Shown: piece by piece, positions 32,662-41,798 of the stretch
How the letters are laid out: the number at the start of each line of letters is the position of its first letter
Numbering within the stretch: position 1 is the first letter of the stretch
DNA from: an uncultured Collinsella sp.
GTDB lineage: Bacteria > Actinomycetota > Coriobacteriia > Coriobacteriales > Coriobacteriaceae
DNA length: 56,206 nt
Reading direction: 5' to 3'
NCBI GenBank assembly: GCA_902494345.1
Contig: CABUSV010000015.1
Coordinates: 1-56,206, forward strand
Notes under the pieces: generated by a model
The model's database searches: none
What the model was told of the DNA's origin: nothing
What the model saw: only the letters and a program-made list of their open reading frames with translations
Program-made: the position numbers and the translations under genes

Positions 32662-33621
32662 ATGAGCTACAAGACCGTTTGCGTTGCCGGCGGCGGCGTG
32701 CTGGGAAGCCAGATTGCCTTTCAGGCTGCCTACTGCGGCTTTGATGTGACGATTTGGCTGCGCAGCGAGGGCAGCATCGGCCGCACCCAGCCCAAGATCG
32801 ACCACGTGCGCGAGGAGTACATCGCTGCTATCGAGGGCATGGCGGACGGCACGGGCGAGTGGTGCGCCGGTATCGCCGATAGCACCCAGCCCTTCGACAA
32901 GGAGGCGGCGCTCGCTGCCGTTGAGCGCGCCTACGCCACACTCAAGCTGGAGCTCGATCTTGCCAAGGCAGTGGCCGACGCCGACCTGGTCATCGAGTCT
33001 ATGGCCGAGGACACCCAGGCAAAGATCGACTTCTACAAGAAGCTCGCCCCGGTTCTGCCGCAAAAGACCGTCATCGTCACCAACTCTTCCACGCTGCTGC
33101 CGAGCACCTTTGCCAAGTACACCGGCCGTCCCGAGAAGTACCTGTCGCTGCACTTTGCCAACTCCATCTGGAAGAACAACATGACCGAGGTCATGGCACA
33201 GGACCAAACCGACAAGCGCTACTTCGACGAGCTTGTCGACTTCGCCAACGACATCCGCATGCTGGCGCTTCCCGTCAACAAGGAAAAGAACGGCTACCTG
33301 CTCAATTCCATGCTGGTGCCGTGGCTGCTTTCGGGTCTGGACCTGTATGTCTCGGGCGTCAGCGACCCCAAGAGCATCGATCTCGCATGGACGCGCGGCA
33401 CCGGCGCTCCCAAGGGGCCGTTCCGCGTGTTCGACACCGTGGGCATCCAGACGGCGTACAACATCGTCATGCAGTACCAAAAGGTGCCGGGCCTGGTGAG
33501 CCCGCTGCTCAAAAAGATGATGATGCCCTACAACTTTAAGGCCATGGCGTCCGTCCTCAAGAAAATGCTCGACGAAGGTAAGCTGGGCGAAAGCTCGGGC
33601 GAGGGCTTCTTCAAGTACTAA
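32662..33621 (+). CDS. 3-hydroxyacyl-CoA dehydrogenase-family protein
   Basis: A 319-residue NAD-dependent dehydrogenase. The Rossmann loop GGGVLGSQIAFQ (about 10-21) and VIESMAEDTQAKIDFYKKL are typical of 3-hydroxybutyryl-CoA dehydrogenases, which oxidise 3-hydroxyacyl-CoA in butyrate metabolism or fatty acid oxidation. The catalytic region reads LHFANSIWKNNMTEVM where classical enzymes have HFFNPVPxMxLVE, so the substrate is probably different from the standard one. GAGAGGA lies before the ATG. It is near but not co-transcribed with the activase gene: a terminator intervenes. A hydroxyacid/acyl-CoA role would fit both. Confidence 0.87.
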   Translation: MSYKTVCVAGGGVLGSQIAFQAAYCGFDVTIWLRSEGSIGRTQPKIDHVREEYIAAIEGMADGTGEWCAGIADSTQPFDKEAALAAVERAYATLKLELDLAKAVADADLVIESMAEDTQAKIDFYKKLAPVLPQKTVIVTNSSTLLPSTFAKYTGRPEKYLSLHFANSIWKNNMTEVMAQDQTDKRYFDELVDFANDIRMLALPVNKEKNGYLLNSMLVPWLLSGLDLYVSGVSDPKSIDLAWTRGTGAPKGPFRVFDTVGIQTAYNIVMQYQKVPGLVSPLLKKMMMPYNFKAMASVLKKMLDEGKLGESSGEGFFKY

Positions 33622-33627
33622 ACGATT

Positions 33628-33654
33628 CTTTGGGGGCGGATCGCGCCCCCAAAG
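33628..33654 (+). terminator. Hairpin after the HCDH gene
   Basis: CTTTGGGGGCG (33628-33638) and CGCCCCCAAAG (33644-33654) form an 11-bp perfect stem. No T-run follows. Confidence 0.7.
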
Positions 33655-33796
33655 CCGTGTTTCTGCGCCGTTGCATGCTTAAGCTACCGCTAAGGGGTGT
33701 TTGTTAAGCTGCGGACCAATATTGGACAGGGCTGGGCAAACGCCGTGGTATATGAGACAAACGACGGCGGCATTCAAAGACGGTAACGATATGGGT

Positions 33797-34088
33797 TTGA
33801 GAAGCGAGGGCGTTCGATGTTACCGACTACGACCACGGCACGCATTCGTTTGGGCGCCTCTTTACGGTGGACGAGACGGCGCGCACCTATGAGCTGGAGG
33901 AGCAGATCGCAGTGCCGTTTTCGGGCTACGTGAGCAGTGCGCAGCGCGTCGGCGACTCGAACAGCATGCTCGTGGCATCGGGCCAAGCCAAGACCTTTAC
34001 CGAGTACGACCGCTATGGACTGCCCATCGCCACCTACGAGATGGAAGCCGAGAAGTACATCTACCGCGTGTACAAGTGCGAATTGTAG
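33797..34088 (+). pseudogene. C-terminal remnant of an arylsulfate sulfotransferase-like gene
   Basis: The frame is open from just after a TGA (33794-33796) to the TAG at 34086-34088 and has no start of its own at a sensible place. Its translation contains DYDHGTHSFGRLFTVDETAR, then YELEEQIAVPFSGYVSSAQR and GLPIATYEMEAEKYIYRVYK. I recognise this as the end of large periplasmic aryl-sulfotransferases (AssT type) found in gut anaerobes. The N-terminal several hundred residues are missing, so this is a decayed fragment. Identification rests on this C-terminal segment only. Confidence 0.5.
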
Positions 34089-34153
34089 CGCGCGCCTACT
34101 TTTGACCGATGGAGTGCGAAAACGCGCCGTTCGCCGATGCTCTCCCCGCGAGT

Positions 34154-34192
34154 GGCAGTCATATGGTTTGATGTTGCAAACATATGACTGCC
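34154..34192. repeat. Hairpin between the sulfotransferase remnant and the next gene
   Basis: GGCAGTCATATGGTTTG and CAAACATATGACTGCC pair fully apart from one unpaired G, with a 6-base loop. Confidence 0.75.
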
Positions 34193-34277
34193 GCTGGGCT
34201 GCGGGTGACGCTTGCTCTGATATCGGAGGTGCCAAGTATGTTTCGCGCTCCGTTAAACAAGTATCGGGCTGGTTAAT

Positions 34278-34727
34278 ATGAGCCGCCGTACTATCTCGAT
34301 AACCCTTGCAGTGGTTTGCCTAGCTGTGCTCTTGGGCGCTATAGGGCTGCTTGCTATAAGTCGAGAAACATCCTATATGCAGGAATGTGCTTCCGAAGGC
34401 TTCGCCATTGATGGTTACTATCGGGATGACAAAGTAGGTTTGGAAACCCTGGCCTTTCATGAAGAAGATAACCATCGATGGCAACTGGTCGGCAAGGGCG
34501 GCAACTGCATTGATGGACAGTTCGAGCGTATGGACGACCCCAACATTTTGGTATTAAAGAATGAAAACGGTGAAATACTCGGTACGGTCCACGTGGCGTA
34601 TATTTCGCGCCGCCGCGATCAGGGCTTGCTCTACCTATTTAGAGATACCAGGGTGATCCGTTTTTATCTGGTGAGTACCGGTCCGGCGTTTACAGTGGAG
34701 TTTGGCGATATCGATTCGGACAGTTGA
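34278..34727 (+). CDS. Small membrane-anchored protein of unknown function
   Basis: A 149-residue protein. Residues 6-28 form a hydrophobic N-terminal helix, then the extracellular part follows: YMQECASEGFAIDGYYRDDK, KGGNCIDGQF and a beta-strand-rich C-terminal half. Two Cys (ECASEG, NCIDG) may form a disulfide. No lipobox is clear, so the helix is probably an anchor or uncleaved signal. No family is recognised. It lies between the sulfotransferase remnant and a terminator, with no strong ribosome binding site, and its base composition is lower in G+C than its neighbours. Confidence 0.6.
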   Translation: MSRRTISITLAVVCLAVLLGAIGLLAISRETSYMQECASEGFAIDGYYRDDKVGLETLAFHEEDNHRWQLVGKGGNCIDGQFERMDDPNILVLKNENGEILGTVHVAYISRRRDQGLLYLFRDTRVIRFYLVSTGPAFTVEFGDIDSDS

Positions 34728-34747
34728 TTCACGGCAATAAAACAGCG

Positions 34748-34783
34748 AGCGGGGCGCGGGTGTGAACTGCGCCCCGCTCTTTG
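34748..34783 (+). terminator. Terminator of the small membrane protein gene
   Basis: AGCGGGGCGC (34748-34757) pairs with GCGCCCCGCT (34769-34778), followed by CTTT. Confidence 0.82.
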
Positions 34784-34853
34784 CTCGTGTCCGTATCGCG
34801 TCTGCGCCTCGTCGTAACTTGCGTCCGTGCGAGCATTCATCCCGCGACTCACA

Positions 34854-35993
34854 TCACTTCACATCAAACTCCACGCGATCGAGCTCGGGCACATTGAGGT
34901 CGATGAGCTTGCGGGCGACATGACGGTCGTGTGTCCCAAGCGCCTCGCTTGTCGTCACGTGGGCGACAATCTCGCGCTCGACGATACCCTCCTTGTCGCC
35001 CTCGGTAGTCGAGGTCTCGACGGCGATGGTGTAATCCTTAAAGCCCGGAAGCACCGCGGCGAGCTCGCGCGTGGTTTCGGTGACGCCGTAGCCGTCCTGC
35101 ACGCCGGCCTGCGCCGAGCCAATGGACCCCGCGGTCATAACGATGCAGGGGATGGCAAAGACTACCGTGCCCACAATGATGCGGCGGCGCACCTTGCGCG
35201 ATAGCTCGTCGACCTCGGCGTTTTCTTTGGCAGTCACAATACCGTCGCCGTTCAGGTCGCGCTTGAGCGGCACGCGCAAAAGAAGCAGCACGGCTTCGGT
35301 AGCCAGTGCGATAAAGACCACGTTGATGCCAAACTCATAAAGCGCCGAGAGAAACAGCGACCCGCTCGCGATGGCAATGCCGTAACCCGCCGCGCACAGG
35401 GGCGGCATGAGCGCGGTCGCCACGGCTACGCCAGCAATGAGCGTCGAAGGCTCCTGATCGCGCGAGTTGCCCAGCCCGCCCGCAAAGCCGCCCGCGAGCG
35501 CGACGGCAAGGTCCCACACGGTCGGTGTCGAGTTGTCGATGATGGCGGCCGTGGTGGTGCCAAGGGGCGAGAGCTTAAAATACAGTGTGGACGTGATCAG
35601 GCAAAGGACCATCTGCAGCGCGAGGCCGGCAATGGCCTCGACGGTAATCTCGCGGTCGAGCGTGGCGATGCCGTATGCCATGGCAAGGACTGAGCCCATG
35701 AGCGGGCAGATGAGCATGGCTCCCACGATGGCGATGTCCGAGTCGATATCGAGGCCGATGCTCGCGATGAGCATGGCGATGATCAGGATACATAAGTGCG
35801 AGCCAGTCAGGCGCGCCCCGTTTACAAAGCGCTTGCGAATCACGTGGTAGGGCGCGCGACCCTCACGAATGTTGAATGCCTGTTTTAGAAAGCGGCTTGC
35901 GTTCTCCATGGCCTCGCTATGGGCAGGGCGGATGCCATGGCGCCGATGATGGCGCTCACGCAGTCGCTTGATCTGTTGCTTGTCGAGTTCCAT
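34854..35993 (-). CDS. DUF389-family membrane protein with EF-hand-like loop
   Basis: A 379-residue protein. A cytosolic N-terminus (1-70) is followed by several membrane helices containing the DUF389 hallmarks SDIAIVGAMLICPLMGSVLA and ALAGGFAGGLGNS..PSTLIAGVAVATALMPPL. Function of DUF389 proteins is unknown. The later helices are interrupted by RDLNGDGIVTAKENAE, a D-x-N-x-D-G-x5-E calcium-binding-type loop, unusual for the family. The C-terminal ~110 residues are soluble. The start at 35993 is backed by GAGGT four bases upstream; the extension to 36119 is not protein-like. Transcribed toward a strong terminator; divergent from the large surface protein gene. Confidence 0.83.
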   Translation of the reverse strand: MELDKQQIKRLRERHHRRHGIRPAHSEAMENASRFLKQAFNIREGRAPYHVIRKRFVNGARLTGSHLCILIIAMLIASIGLDIDSDIAIVGAMLICPLMGSVLAMAYGIATLDREITVEAIAGLALQMVLCLITSTLYFKLSPLGTTTAAIIDNSTPTVWDLAVALAGGFAGGLGNSRDQEPSTLIAGVAVATALMPPLCAAGYGIAIASGSLFLSALYEFGINVVFIALATEAVLLLLRVPLKRDLNGDGIVTAKENAEVDELSRKVRRRIIVGTVVFAIPCIVMTAGSIGSAQAGVQDGYGVTETTRELAAVLPGFKDYTIAVETSTTEGDKEGIVEREIVAHVTTSEALGTHDRHVARKLIDLNVPELDRVEFDVK

Positions 35994-36298
35994 GTTTACC
36001 TCATTCTGGCACGGGCCGCATATCCCGCCCGTCGCCCTTACTCTACACCGTGGCGGGCGGGGTGATAGTTGGATGCCGGCTGGCAGGGCGGATGACGTCA
36101 GAACAAGCGTACATGGCAAACTGGACGCTGCCTCATGAAAAAATGATTTACGAACACCCTTATATGTGTCGAAATTGTGATGTCATGAGGTGTTGGTTTC
36201 AAAAACTTCGCCGGTGACCAATGTTGCGCAACAGAATTCAAAAATCAGCTCCTACATTCAGATGCGTATGGATACATCCGTGTCAAAGGGAGAAAGCC

Positions 36299-39200
36299 AT
36301 GGCAAACTACAGTCCACAACACTTTGAGCCTCGGGCAAAGGCCGTCAACGTCAAGGGCGTTGCTAACCGTGCCGTCGCAACCGTTTTGACGGTGGGCCTC
36401 ATCGCTCAGCCGCTCATGTCGCCGCTGGCGGCAATCGCCGCACCGTCAACCGATAACGGCGATTCTGTTCAGGGGGGGGGTAGTTCTGTAGAGAACACCG
36501 TTGCCGCCGGTAACCAAGCGGTCGCAAAGACGGCTGCCCAGCTTGCCGAGGAGTCGGCAAAGCAACTCAAGGCCGCCCAGGAGGCCTACAACGCCGCCCA
36601 GAAGAAGGTTGATGCCGCAGCTCAATCTCAGCAGCAGGCCCAGCAGCACAGAGACCATGCTACTAAGGCCCTGAGCGACAACACGGCCGAGCAGAACGCG
36701 GCAGAAGTCGCCGCGCTTCAGGAGAAGATCGACGAGCTTAAGGCGGCCGTCGACAAGGCCGAGCAACAGCAAAAGAAGCTGGGCGACCTGAACGACCAGC
36801 TCGATCAGGCCAATAAGAGGGTCGATGACAAGACCCAGGCGCTCAAGGATGCCAACACAAAGCGCGACGAAGCTAAGAAAGCCCTCGATGACGCCCAGGC
36901 CAAGCTCGAGGCCATGGGCATGGATAAATACGAGGCCGCCAAGAAGGCCGTCGAGGACGCGCAGGCAAAATTCGATGCAGCGAACGCCGATGTGAAGACT
37001 GCCGAGGGTGAGCTCGATGCCGCTAAGACGGCTGTCTCCAATGCCCAGCAGGCAAAGAGGGATGCCGAGTCTGCTCTGACATCCGCTCAGGCAAAGAAAC
37101 AGCAGACCGCCGCTGCCCTCGCTACTGCAACCACCGCACGTGACAACGCCCAGCAGAAGCTGGATCAGGCGCAGGCCGCGCTCGATGCCGCTACTTCTGG
37201 CACGGGTGTCGATCTGGATGCGCTCGAGGCTGCTAAGAACACTGCCGCCAACGAGCTTGCAACCGCGCAGAGCGCCCTTGACGCCGCGACTGCTGCCGAC
37301 GCTACCGTCCAGGCGAACCTCCAGGCCGCACAGGCCGCCGTCCCCGCCGCTCAGGAGCGCGTCAACGCCGCGAACGCCGCCGTCACGACCGCGCAGGCCG
37401 CATACGACGAGGCGAACGCGAAGCTCAGCGATGCGACCGGCAAGTACACCACCGCTAAGACCGCATACGAGCAAGCGCAGCAGACCGAGGGCGACAAGAA
37501 GGTCGAGTACGACCGACTCGTCGGGATCCGTCAGCAGAAGCACAGCGAGTGGGAGACGGCATGCGCTGAATCCGATACCGCCAAGAAGGCATACGATGCC
37601 GCGAGCGCTGAAGTCGACAAGCTTAACCAGCAGATTGCCGACCTCAAGTCGAACATGACCGTAGATCAGAATGTCATCAGCCAGGGTATGTTCGGCTTCA
37701 TGAACTACATCATCGGCGGCAGCCAGTTCACAGCAACGCAGAAGTCGAATGCAAGCACTGCCGTATCGATGCTCATGGGGACGACGGATAAACAGGACTG
37801 GTATGACAAGTACGTCGATCAGGACATGTCTCGCGACACCAATCCGCTTTCCTTGGAGCAGATGCGCAACGCCCTGACTTACCTCGACACCCAGAACAAC
37901 CTCCGCAAGGCGAACGGTCAGTCGGAGCTCAGCGTCAGCCTCCGCATGACTGCGGCAGCCGCACTTAATACATCATATTCATCGAACATCTGGGGACACT
38001 CGAACTGCTATTTCGATCAAGGTGAGAACCTTGCAGGCGGCGGAGCATACACCGGAGGCGAGACCGAGGATACCCTCGGCTGGCCATATACTGGTCTCTA
38101 CACCCAGGAGAAAGAGGCATTCGATAAGTACGTCGAGCAGTATGGCGACGAACTCGGCAGCCACCGATATGATTCCTACTATATCTACCAGCACTACAAC
38201 AGCATCTACCACGAGTGCGGACACTATCTCAACATCATCGATGCCGGCGCGAAGGCTATCGGCATCGCAACCGGTAGTGGTAAGAACACCGATTCCGAGG
38301 TAACCATTTTCGACTATAGTGGGAGCACGGGGCAGAAGGACTTCACTGTCTCCGAGTTCAAGAAGCTCGTCACCGACTACATCGATTCCGCCTACAATGC
38401 AGGCGGCACTCAGGAGCAGAAGGAGCAGCTGAAGCAGCTTCAGAATAAGTTGGCAGAGGCACAGAAGAACTTCGGGACTGCTGGAACGGCTTATTCTAAC
38501 GCATTGGATAAGCAAGAAAGCGCTCGCGATGCCTATACCGCGGCCGACACGAACATGAACACCGCCAAGGGCGAGTACGAGAAGGCAAAGTCTGCTACCG
38601 CTGCGGCCAAGACCGCCTATGACACGGCCGATGCAAATTTGAAGCGTATCGACATCACGACGCCGAAGGCGAACCTTGATGCCGCCAAGAGCGAAGCCGC
38701 CGCTGCCCAGTCCGCGCTCGATGCCGCCAACGCAAAGGTCTCCGAATGCCAGAAGAAGGCGCAGAAGACTGCTGCTCGTAAGGCCGAGGCGAAGACTGCT
38801 CGCGATGCCGCCAAGGCAAAATCCGACCAGGCCAACGAGGCGTATGACAACGCCACTGCTTCGGTCAAGGACCTTACCGCCAAGCGCGATGCCGCCAAGA
38901 CGGACCTTGCGAACAAGCAGGGCACGCTAGACGAGGCCAAGAAGGCCGACGGCGCTGCCCAGGCTGACGTTGACAAGGCTCAGGCCGCAGATGCGCACGC
39001 CGCGACCGCTCTTTCGGACGCCAAGCAGGCAGTTGCCGCCAAGACGCAGGCCCTGTCCGACGCACAGGAGAAGGTCAAGGCCGCCGATGCCGAGCGCGCC
39101 ACCGCAAACAAGGCCTTCGAGCGCTTCGCCGGCGCTCAGAAGGCGGTCGACGACGCCAAGGCCGCCTATGACGCTGCCGTCGCCGGTGTCGCCGATACCC

Positions 39201-39763
39201 AGAAGCAGCTCGAGGCCGCCAACGAAGCAGTCGTCGATGCGAACCTCGAGATCGTCAAGGCCAAGGCCGAGCTTGCCAACGACGAGGCGCTCAAGGCCGA
39301 TCTTGAGGCTGTCGACCACAAGGCATCCCTTGCCGCGGGCACGACGGGCAACGAGAAGCTGGTCAAGCTGAACGCTGCCTACGCTCGCTATAAGGCCGCC
39401 GTCGATGCCGTCACTGGCCTCAAGGCTGCTCTGAGCGATGCCGATGCCAAGCTGTCCGATGCCAACGACGCCTATGCCGCCGCGCTTGCCGAGTTTGGCG
39501 ATGTCAAGGATGCCCTGGCTGCCGCGCAGGCCGAGTACGACAAGTATCATCCCAAGGCCGAGCCGCAGGCCAAGCCCCAGACCAAACCTCAGGTTACGCA
39601 GACAGCTGCAAAGGCTCCCGCGGGCAAGCAGGAGGCCACGTCGGACAAGCTCGCCCAGACTGGCGACAACTCTGCTCTTGCGGGCGAGGTGTTCGTCATC
39701 GGCGGTATCACCCTCGTGGCCGCGGGCGTGACGCTGGGTGATCGTCGTCGCAAGCAGATGTAG
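36299..39763 (+). CDS. Wall-anchored coiled-coil surface protein with a central CAP domain
   Basis: A 1154-residue exported protein. Signal peptide: residues 1-48 with the hydrophobic core VATVLTVGLIAQPLMSPLAA. Two Ala/Lys/Glu-rich coiled-coil arms (about 65-455 and 710-1090) flank a different central part (about 460-660) that carries a CAP/SCP-like domain: GENLAGG and ECGHYLNII (His about 637) are its landmarks. The C-terminus has a Pro/Lys linker, LAQTG (1118-1122), a hydrophobic helix and a basic tail, so sortase should anchor it to the wall; LAQTG is a variant of LPXTG. The start is ATG at 36299 (AGGGAGAAAG upstream). A run of nine G (36472-36480) encodes Gln-Gly-Gly-Gly at residues 58-61; changes in its length would stop translation. 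Coiled-coil repeats suggest a stalk; the ligand is unknown. Confidence 0.87.
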   Translation: MANYSPQHFEPRAKAVNVKGVANRAVATVLTVGLIAQPLMSPLAAIAAPSTDNGDSVQGGGSSVENTVAAGNQAVAKTAAQLAEESAKQLKAAQEAYNAAQKKVDAAAQSQQQAQQHRDHATKALSDNTAEQNAAEVAALQEKIDELKAAVDKAEQQQKKLGDLNDQLDQANKRVDDKTQALKDANTKRDEAKKALDDAQAKLEAMGMDKYEAAKKAVEDAQAKFDAANADVKTAEGELDAAKTAVSNAQQAKRDAESALTSAQAKKQQTAAALATATTARDNAQQKLDQAQAALDAATSGTGVDLDALEAAKNTAANELATAQSALDAATAADATVQANLQAAQAAVPAAQERVNAANAAVTTAQAAYDEANAKLSDATGKYTTAKTAYEQAQQTEGDKKVEYDRLVGIRQQKHSEWETACAESDTAKKAYDAASAEVDKLNQQIADLKSNMTVDQNVISQGMFGFMNYIIGGSQFTATQKSNASTAVSMLMGTTDKQDWYDKYVDQDMSRDTNPLSLEQMRNALTYLDTQNNLRKANGQSELSVSLRMTAAAALNTSYSSNIWGHSNCYFDQGENLAGGGAYTGGETEDTLGWPYTGLYTQEKEAFDKYVEQYGDELGSHRYDSYYIYQHYNSIYHECGHYLNIIDAGAKAIGIATGSGKNTDSEVTIFDYSGSTGQKDFTVSEFKKLVTDYIDSAYNAGGTQEQKEQLKQLQNKLAEAQKNFGTAGTAYSNALDKQESARDAYTAADTNMNTAKGEYEKAKSATAAAKTAYDTADANLKRIDITTPKANLDAAKSEAAAAQSALDAANAKVSECQKKAQKTAARKAEAKTARDAAKAKSDQANEAYDNATASVKDLTAKRDAAKTDLANKQGTLDEAKKADGAAQADVDKAQAADAHAATALSDAKQAVAAKTQALSDAQEKVKAADAERATANKAFERFAGAQKAVDDAKAAYDAAVAGVADTQKQLEAANEAVVDANLEIVKAKAELANDEALKADLEAVDHKASLAAGTTGNEKLVKLNAAYARYKAAVDAVTGLKAALSDADAKLSDANDAYAAALAEFGDVKDALAAAQAEYDKYHPKAEPQAKPQTKPQVTQTAAKAPAGKQEATSDKLAQTGDNSALAGEVFVIGGITLVAAGVTLGDRRRKQM
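36472..36480 (+). repeat. Nine-G homopolymer in the surface protein gene
   Basis: Nine consecutive G lie within codons 58-61. The number keeps the frame open here; eight or ten would shift it shortly after the signal peptide. Confidence 0.9.
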
Positions 39764-39830
39764 CGTTTCGAGCGTAGATTCTGCAACGAGCTTCGGTTCA
39801 TAGCAGGAACGCTTCGATAACTAAACCGAT

Positions 39831-39868
39831 AAGGCCGGCGCGCTGCGTATCACAGCACGCCGGCCTTT
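39831..39868 (+). terminator. Terminator of the surface protein gene
   Basis: AAGGCCGGCGCGCTG pairs with CAGCACGCCGGCCTT around a 7-base loop, with TTTCTTT following. Confidence 0.85.
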
Positions 39869-39888
39869 CTTTGCGTTGGTATCAAAAA

Positions 39889-39923
39889 GCCCGGTCGGCA
39901 GCCGCAAAAGCTACCGACCGGGC
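39889..39923 (-). terminator. Terminator of the OPT transporter gene
   Basis: GCCCGGTCGG (39889-39898) pairs with CCGACCGGGC (39914-39923); on the minus strand TTTTT follows. Confidence 0.85.
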
Positions 39924-39964
39924 AAGCCGTAGACAATATGGTTGCTGTCGAGCAGCTGCTCAGC

Positions 39965-41668
39965 TTAGCCCAGCAGGCTTAAGCCCACGGAGACAAACGC
40001 CAGGATAACGCCGACGACGGACTCGCCGCCCAGCAGGCCGCTGGCAACGACCAGGCCCTGCTCCTGGAAGGCAGCATCCTTGGCGGCCTTCTCCTCGTCC
40101 GAAAGACCGGCGGCGGCGTCGCGGTGTGCGGCCCACTTGTCGTAGGCGAGCTTGACGCAGGAGCCCAAGAAGGCCGTGAGCGACATGTAGAACGGCAGGT
40201 ACACGCCCAGGCCGATCATCATGGCCGGAATGCCGAGCCAGTACATGACGATGCCGGCGATAAAGCCGCCTGCGAACCACGGCATGCTCGGGATGCCCGA
40301 GACCATGGTGGCGACCACGCTTGCCTGCGCGGCCACAAAGCTCTTGTCGGGGCCGAAGGCGTCCGGACCATAGGCGGTGACGAGCGCGACCATGACGGCT
40401 GCGGCGACCAGGGCGCCCACGATGCCGCCGATGGCCTGGCCGACCCACTGCGCACGCGGGTTGGTGCCCAGCACGGCGCCGGCCTTAAAGTCGTTCATGA
40501 CATCGCCCGCAAGGCCGCACGCCACGGCTACGATGCCGGCGATAAAGAACAGTTTGACCTGCGCGAGCTGCGCGAAGGCTGCCACGATGAGCATGACGAT
40601 GAGGCCAAAGATCTCCATGGGGTCGATACCCGTCTGACCGCAGCTCTGAGCGCTCATGATGGTGGTGACAAAGGTGAACAGCGTGACGATGACGGCCGGG
40701 ACGGGACCGAGGTCGAGCGCGATGGCAACGATCACGGCGATGGCGGCGGTGCCCAGGCCGATGATGCCGGCGTCGAACTTAAGGGAGCCCGAGATGAGCG
40801 ACTGCTCGCCGGTGTCGCTGGAGCTGTCGGCGGCGAGGCCGCGGACGATACCTGCGACCTGCGGCAGGATGTCTTTAAGGACGACGGCGACGCCAAAGCC
40901 CATCATAAGGCCCATACCCAGGGACTTGACGATGCCCTGCGCGGTCACAACATCGAAGAGGCCGGCAGCGGTACCGCCGACGATAATGCCAAAGTTGCCC
41001 AGCAGCGCGCCGGCAAACCAAAAGGCAACCGGGGCGAAGCCCACCAAAAAACCAATGGACAGCAACATGGGCGAGTTGTAGATACCAAAGGTCACGCCGG
41101 GGATATTGAGCGTGCCCAGCATGCTGGGCACCACGCCCAGGGCGTCGCGAAGCACGCTGTAGATGCCGGCGATGGCCATGGAGCCAAAGAGCTGCTTGCC
41201 AGTCTTGCCGCCTGCCTCGGTGGCGCGCAGAGTCTGAGCTGCGGCGTTGCCGGTGGGGAACTCTAGCGCGGCGTCCACGATAAAGTGACGGTGGATGAGC
41301 GCTGTCGCCAGAAGGCCCAAGATGGTGCCGGCGAGTGCCACGATAAACATGTCGAGCCAGCTGATCTGGTCGGCATAGCCCAGCATCCAGGCGCCCGGGA
41401 TGGTAAACGCCAGACCGCCGGCGACCATGGCGCCCGCGGACATGATGGTGTGGGTAACGTTGGCCTCGTTGAGACTGGCGTTGCCCATGAGCTTCAGGAA
41501 GAACAGCGAGATGACGGCAGCGAAGATGATCGGCCAGGGGAGCGCACCCATCTTGAGGGCGGTATAGGCCGAGCTTGCCGTGATGATCATGCAGCCAAGG
41601 ACGCCGATGACGGCGCCACGCAGCGTGAGTTGACCGCGCATCGAGGTGCGGTTCGAGGGATTGCTCAT
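39965..41668 (-). CDS. OPT-family oligopeptide/metal-chelate transporter
   Basis: A 567-residue membrane protein with about fourteen hydrophobic segments. The start TLRGAVIGVLGCMIITASSA and YTALKMGALPWPIIFAAVIS, plus EFPTGNAAAQTLRATEAGG, are typical of bacterial OPT (oligopeptide transporter) proteins, which take up small peptides or metal chelates by proton coupling. The many peptidases in the window are consistent with peptide use but prove no link. AAGGAG precedes the ATG. The gene is divergent from coaX with a 35-bp perfect palindrome between them. Confidence 0.87.
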   Translation of the reverse strand: MSNPSNRTSMRGQLTLRGAVIGVLGCMIITASSAYTALKMGALPWPIIFAAVISLFFLKLMGNASLNEANVTHTIMSAGAMVAGGLAFTIPGAWMLGYADQISWLDMFIVALAGTILGLLATALIHRHFIVDAALEFPTGNAAAQTLRATEAGGKTGKQLFGSMAIAGIYSVLRDALGVVPSMLGTLNIPGVTFGIYNSPMLLSIGFLVGFAPVAFWFAGALLGNFGIIVGGTAAGLFDVVTAQGIVKSLGMGLMMGFGVAVVLKDILPQVAGIVRGLAADSSSDTGEQSLISGSLKFDAGIIGLGTAAIAVIVAIALDLGPVPAVIVTLFTFVTTIMSAQSCGQTGIDPMEIFGLIVMLIVAAFAQLAQVKLFFIAGIVAVACGLAGDVMNDFKAGAVLGTNPRAQWVGQAIGGIVGALVAAAVMVALVTAYGPDAFGPDKSFVAAQASVVATMVSGIPSMPWFAGGFIAGIVMYWLGIPAMMIGLGVYLPFYMSLTAFLGSCVKLAYDKWAAHRDAAAGLSDEEKAAKDAAFQEQGLVVASGLLGGESVVGVILAFVSVGLSLLG

Positions 41669-41798
41669 ATAGAACTCCTTTGCGTATATCCGCTTCCCCC
41701 GGGAGCGCCGCTACGGATACGGCGCGGGAAGTCGGGTTACCAAGGGCCGCCGCGTGAGCTCGCGCGCGACCGCGCACCAGTATAGCCGCAAGCCAGTT

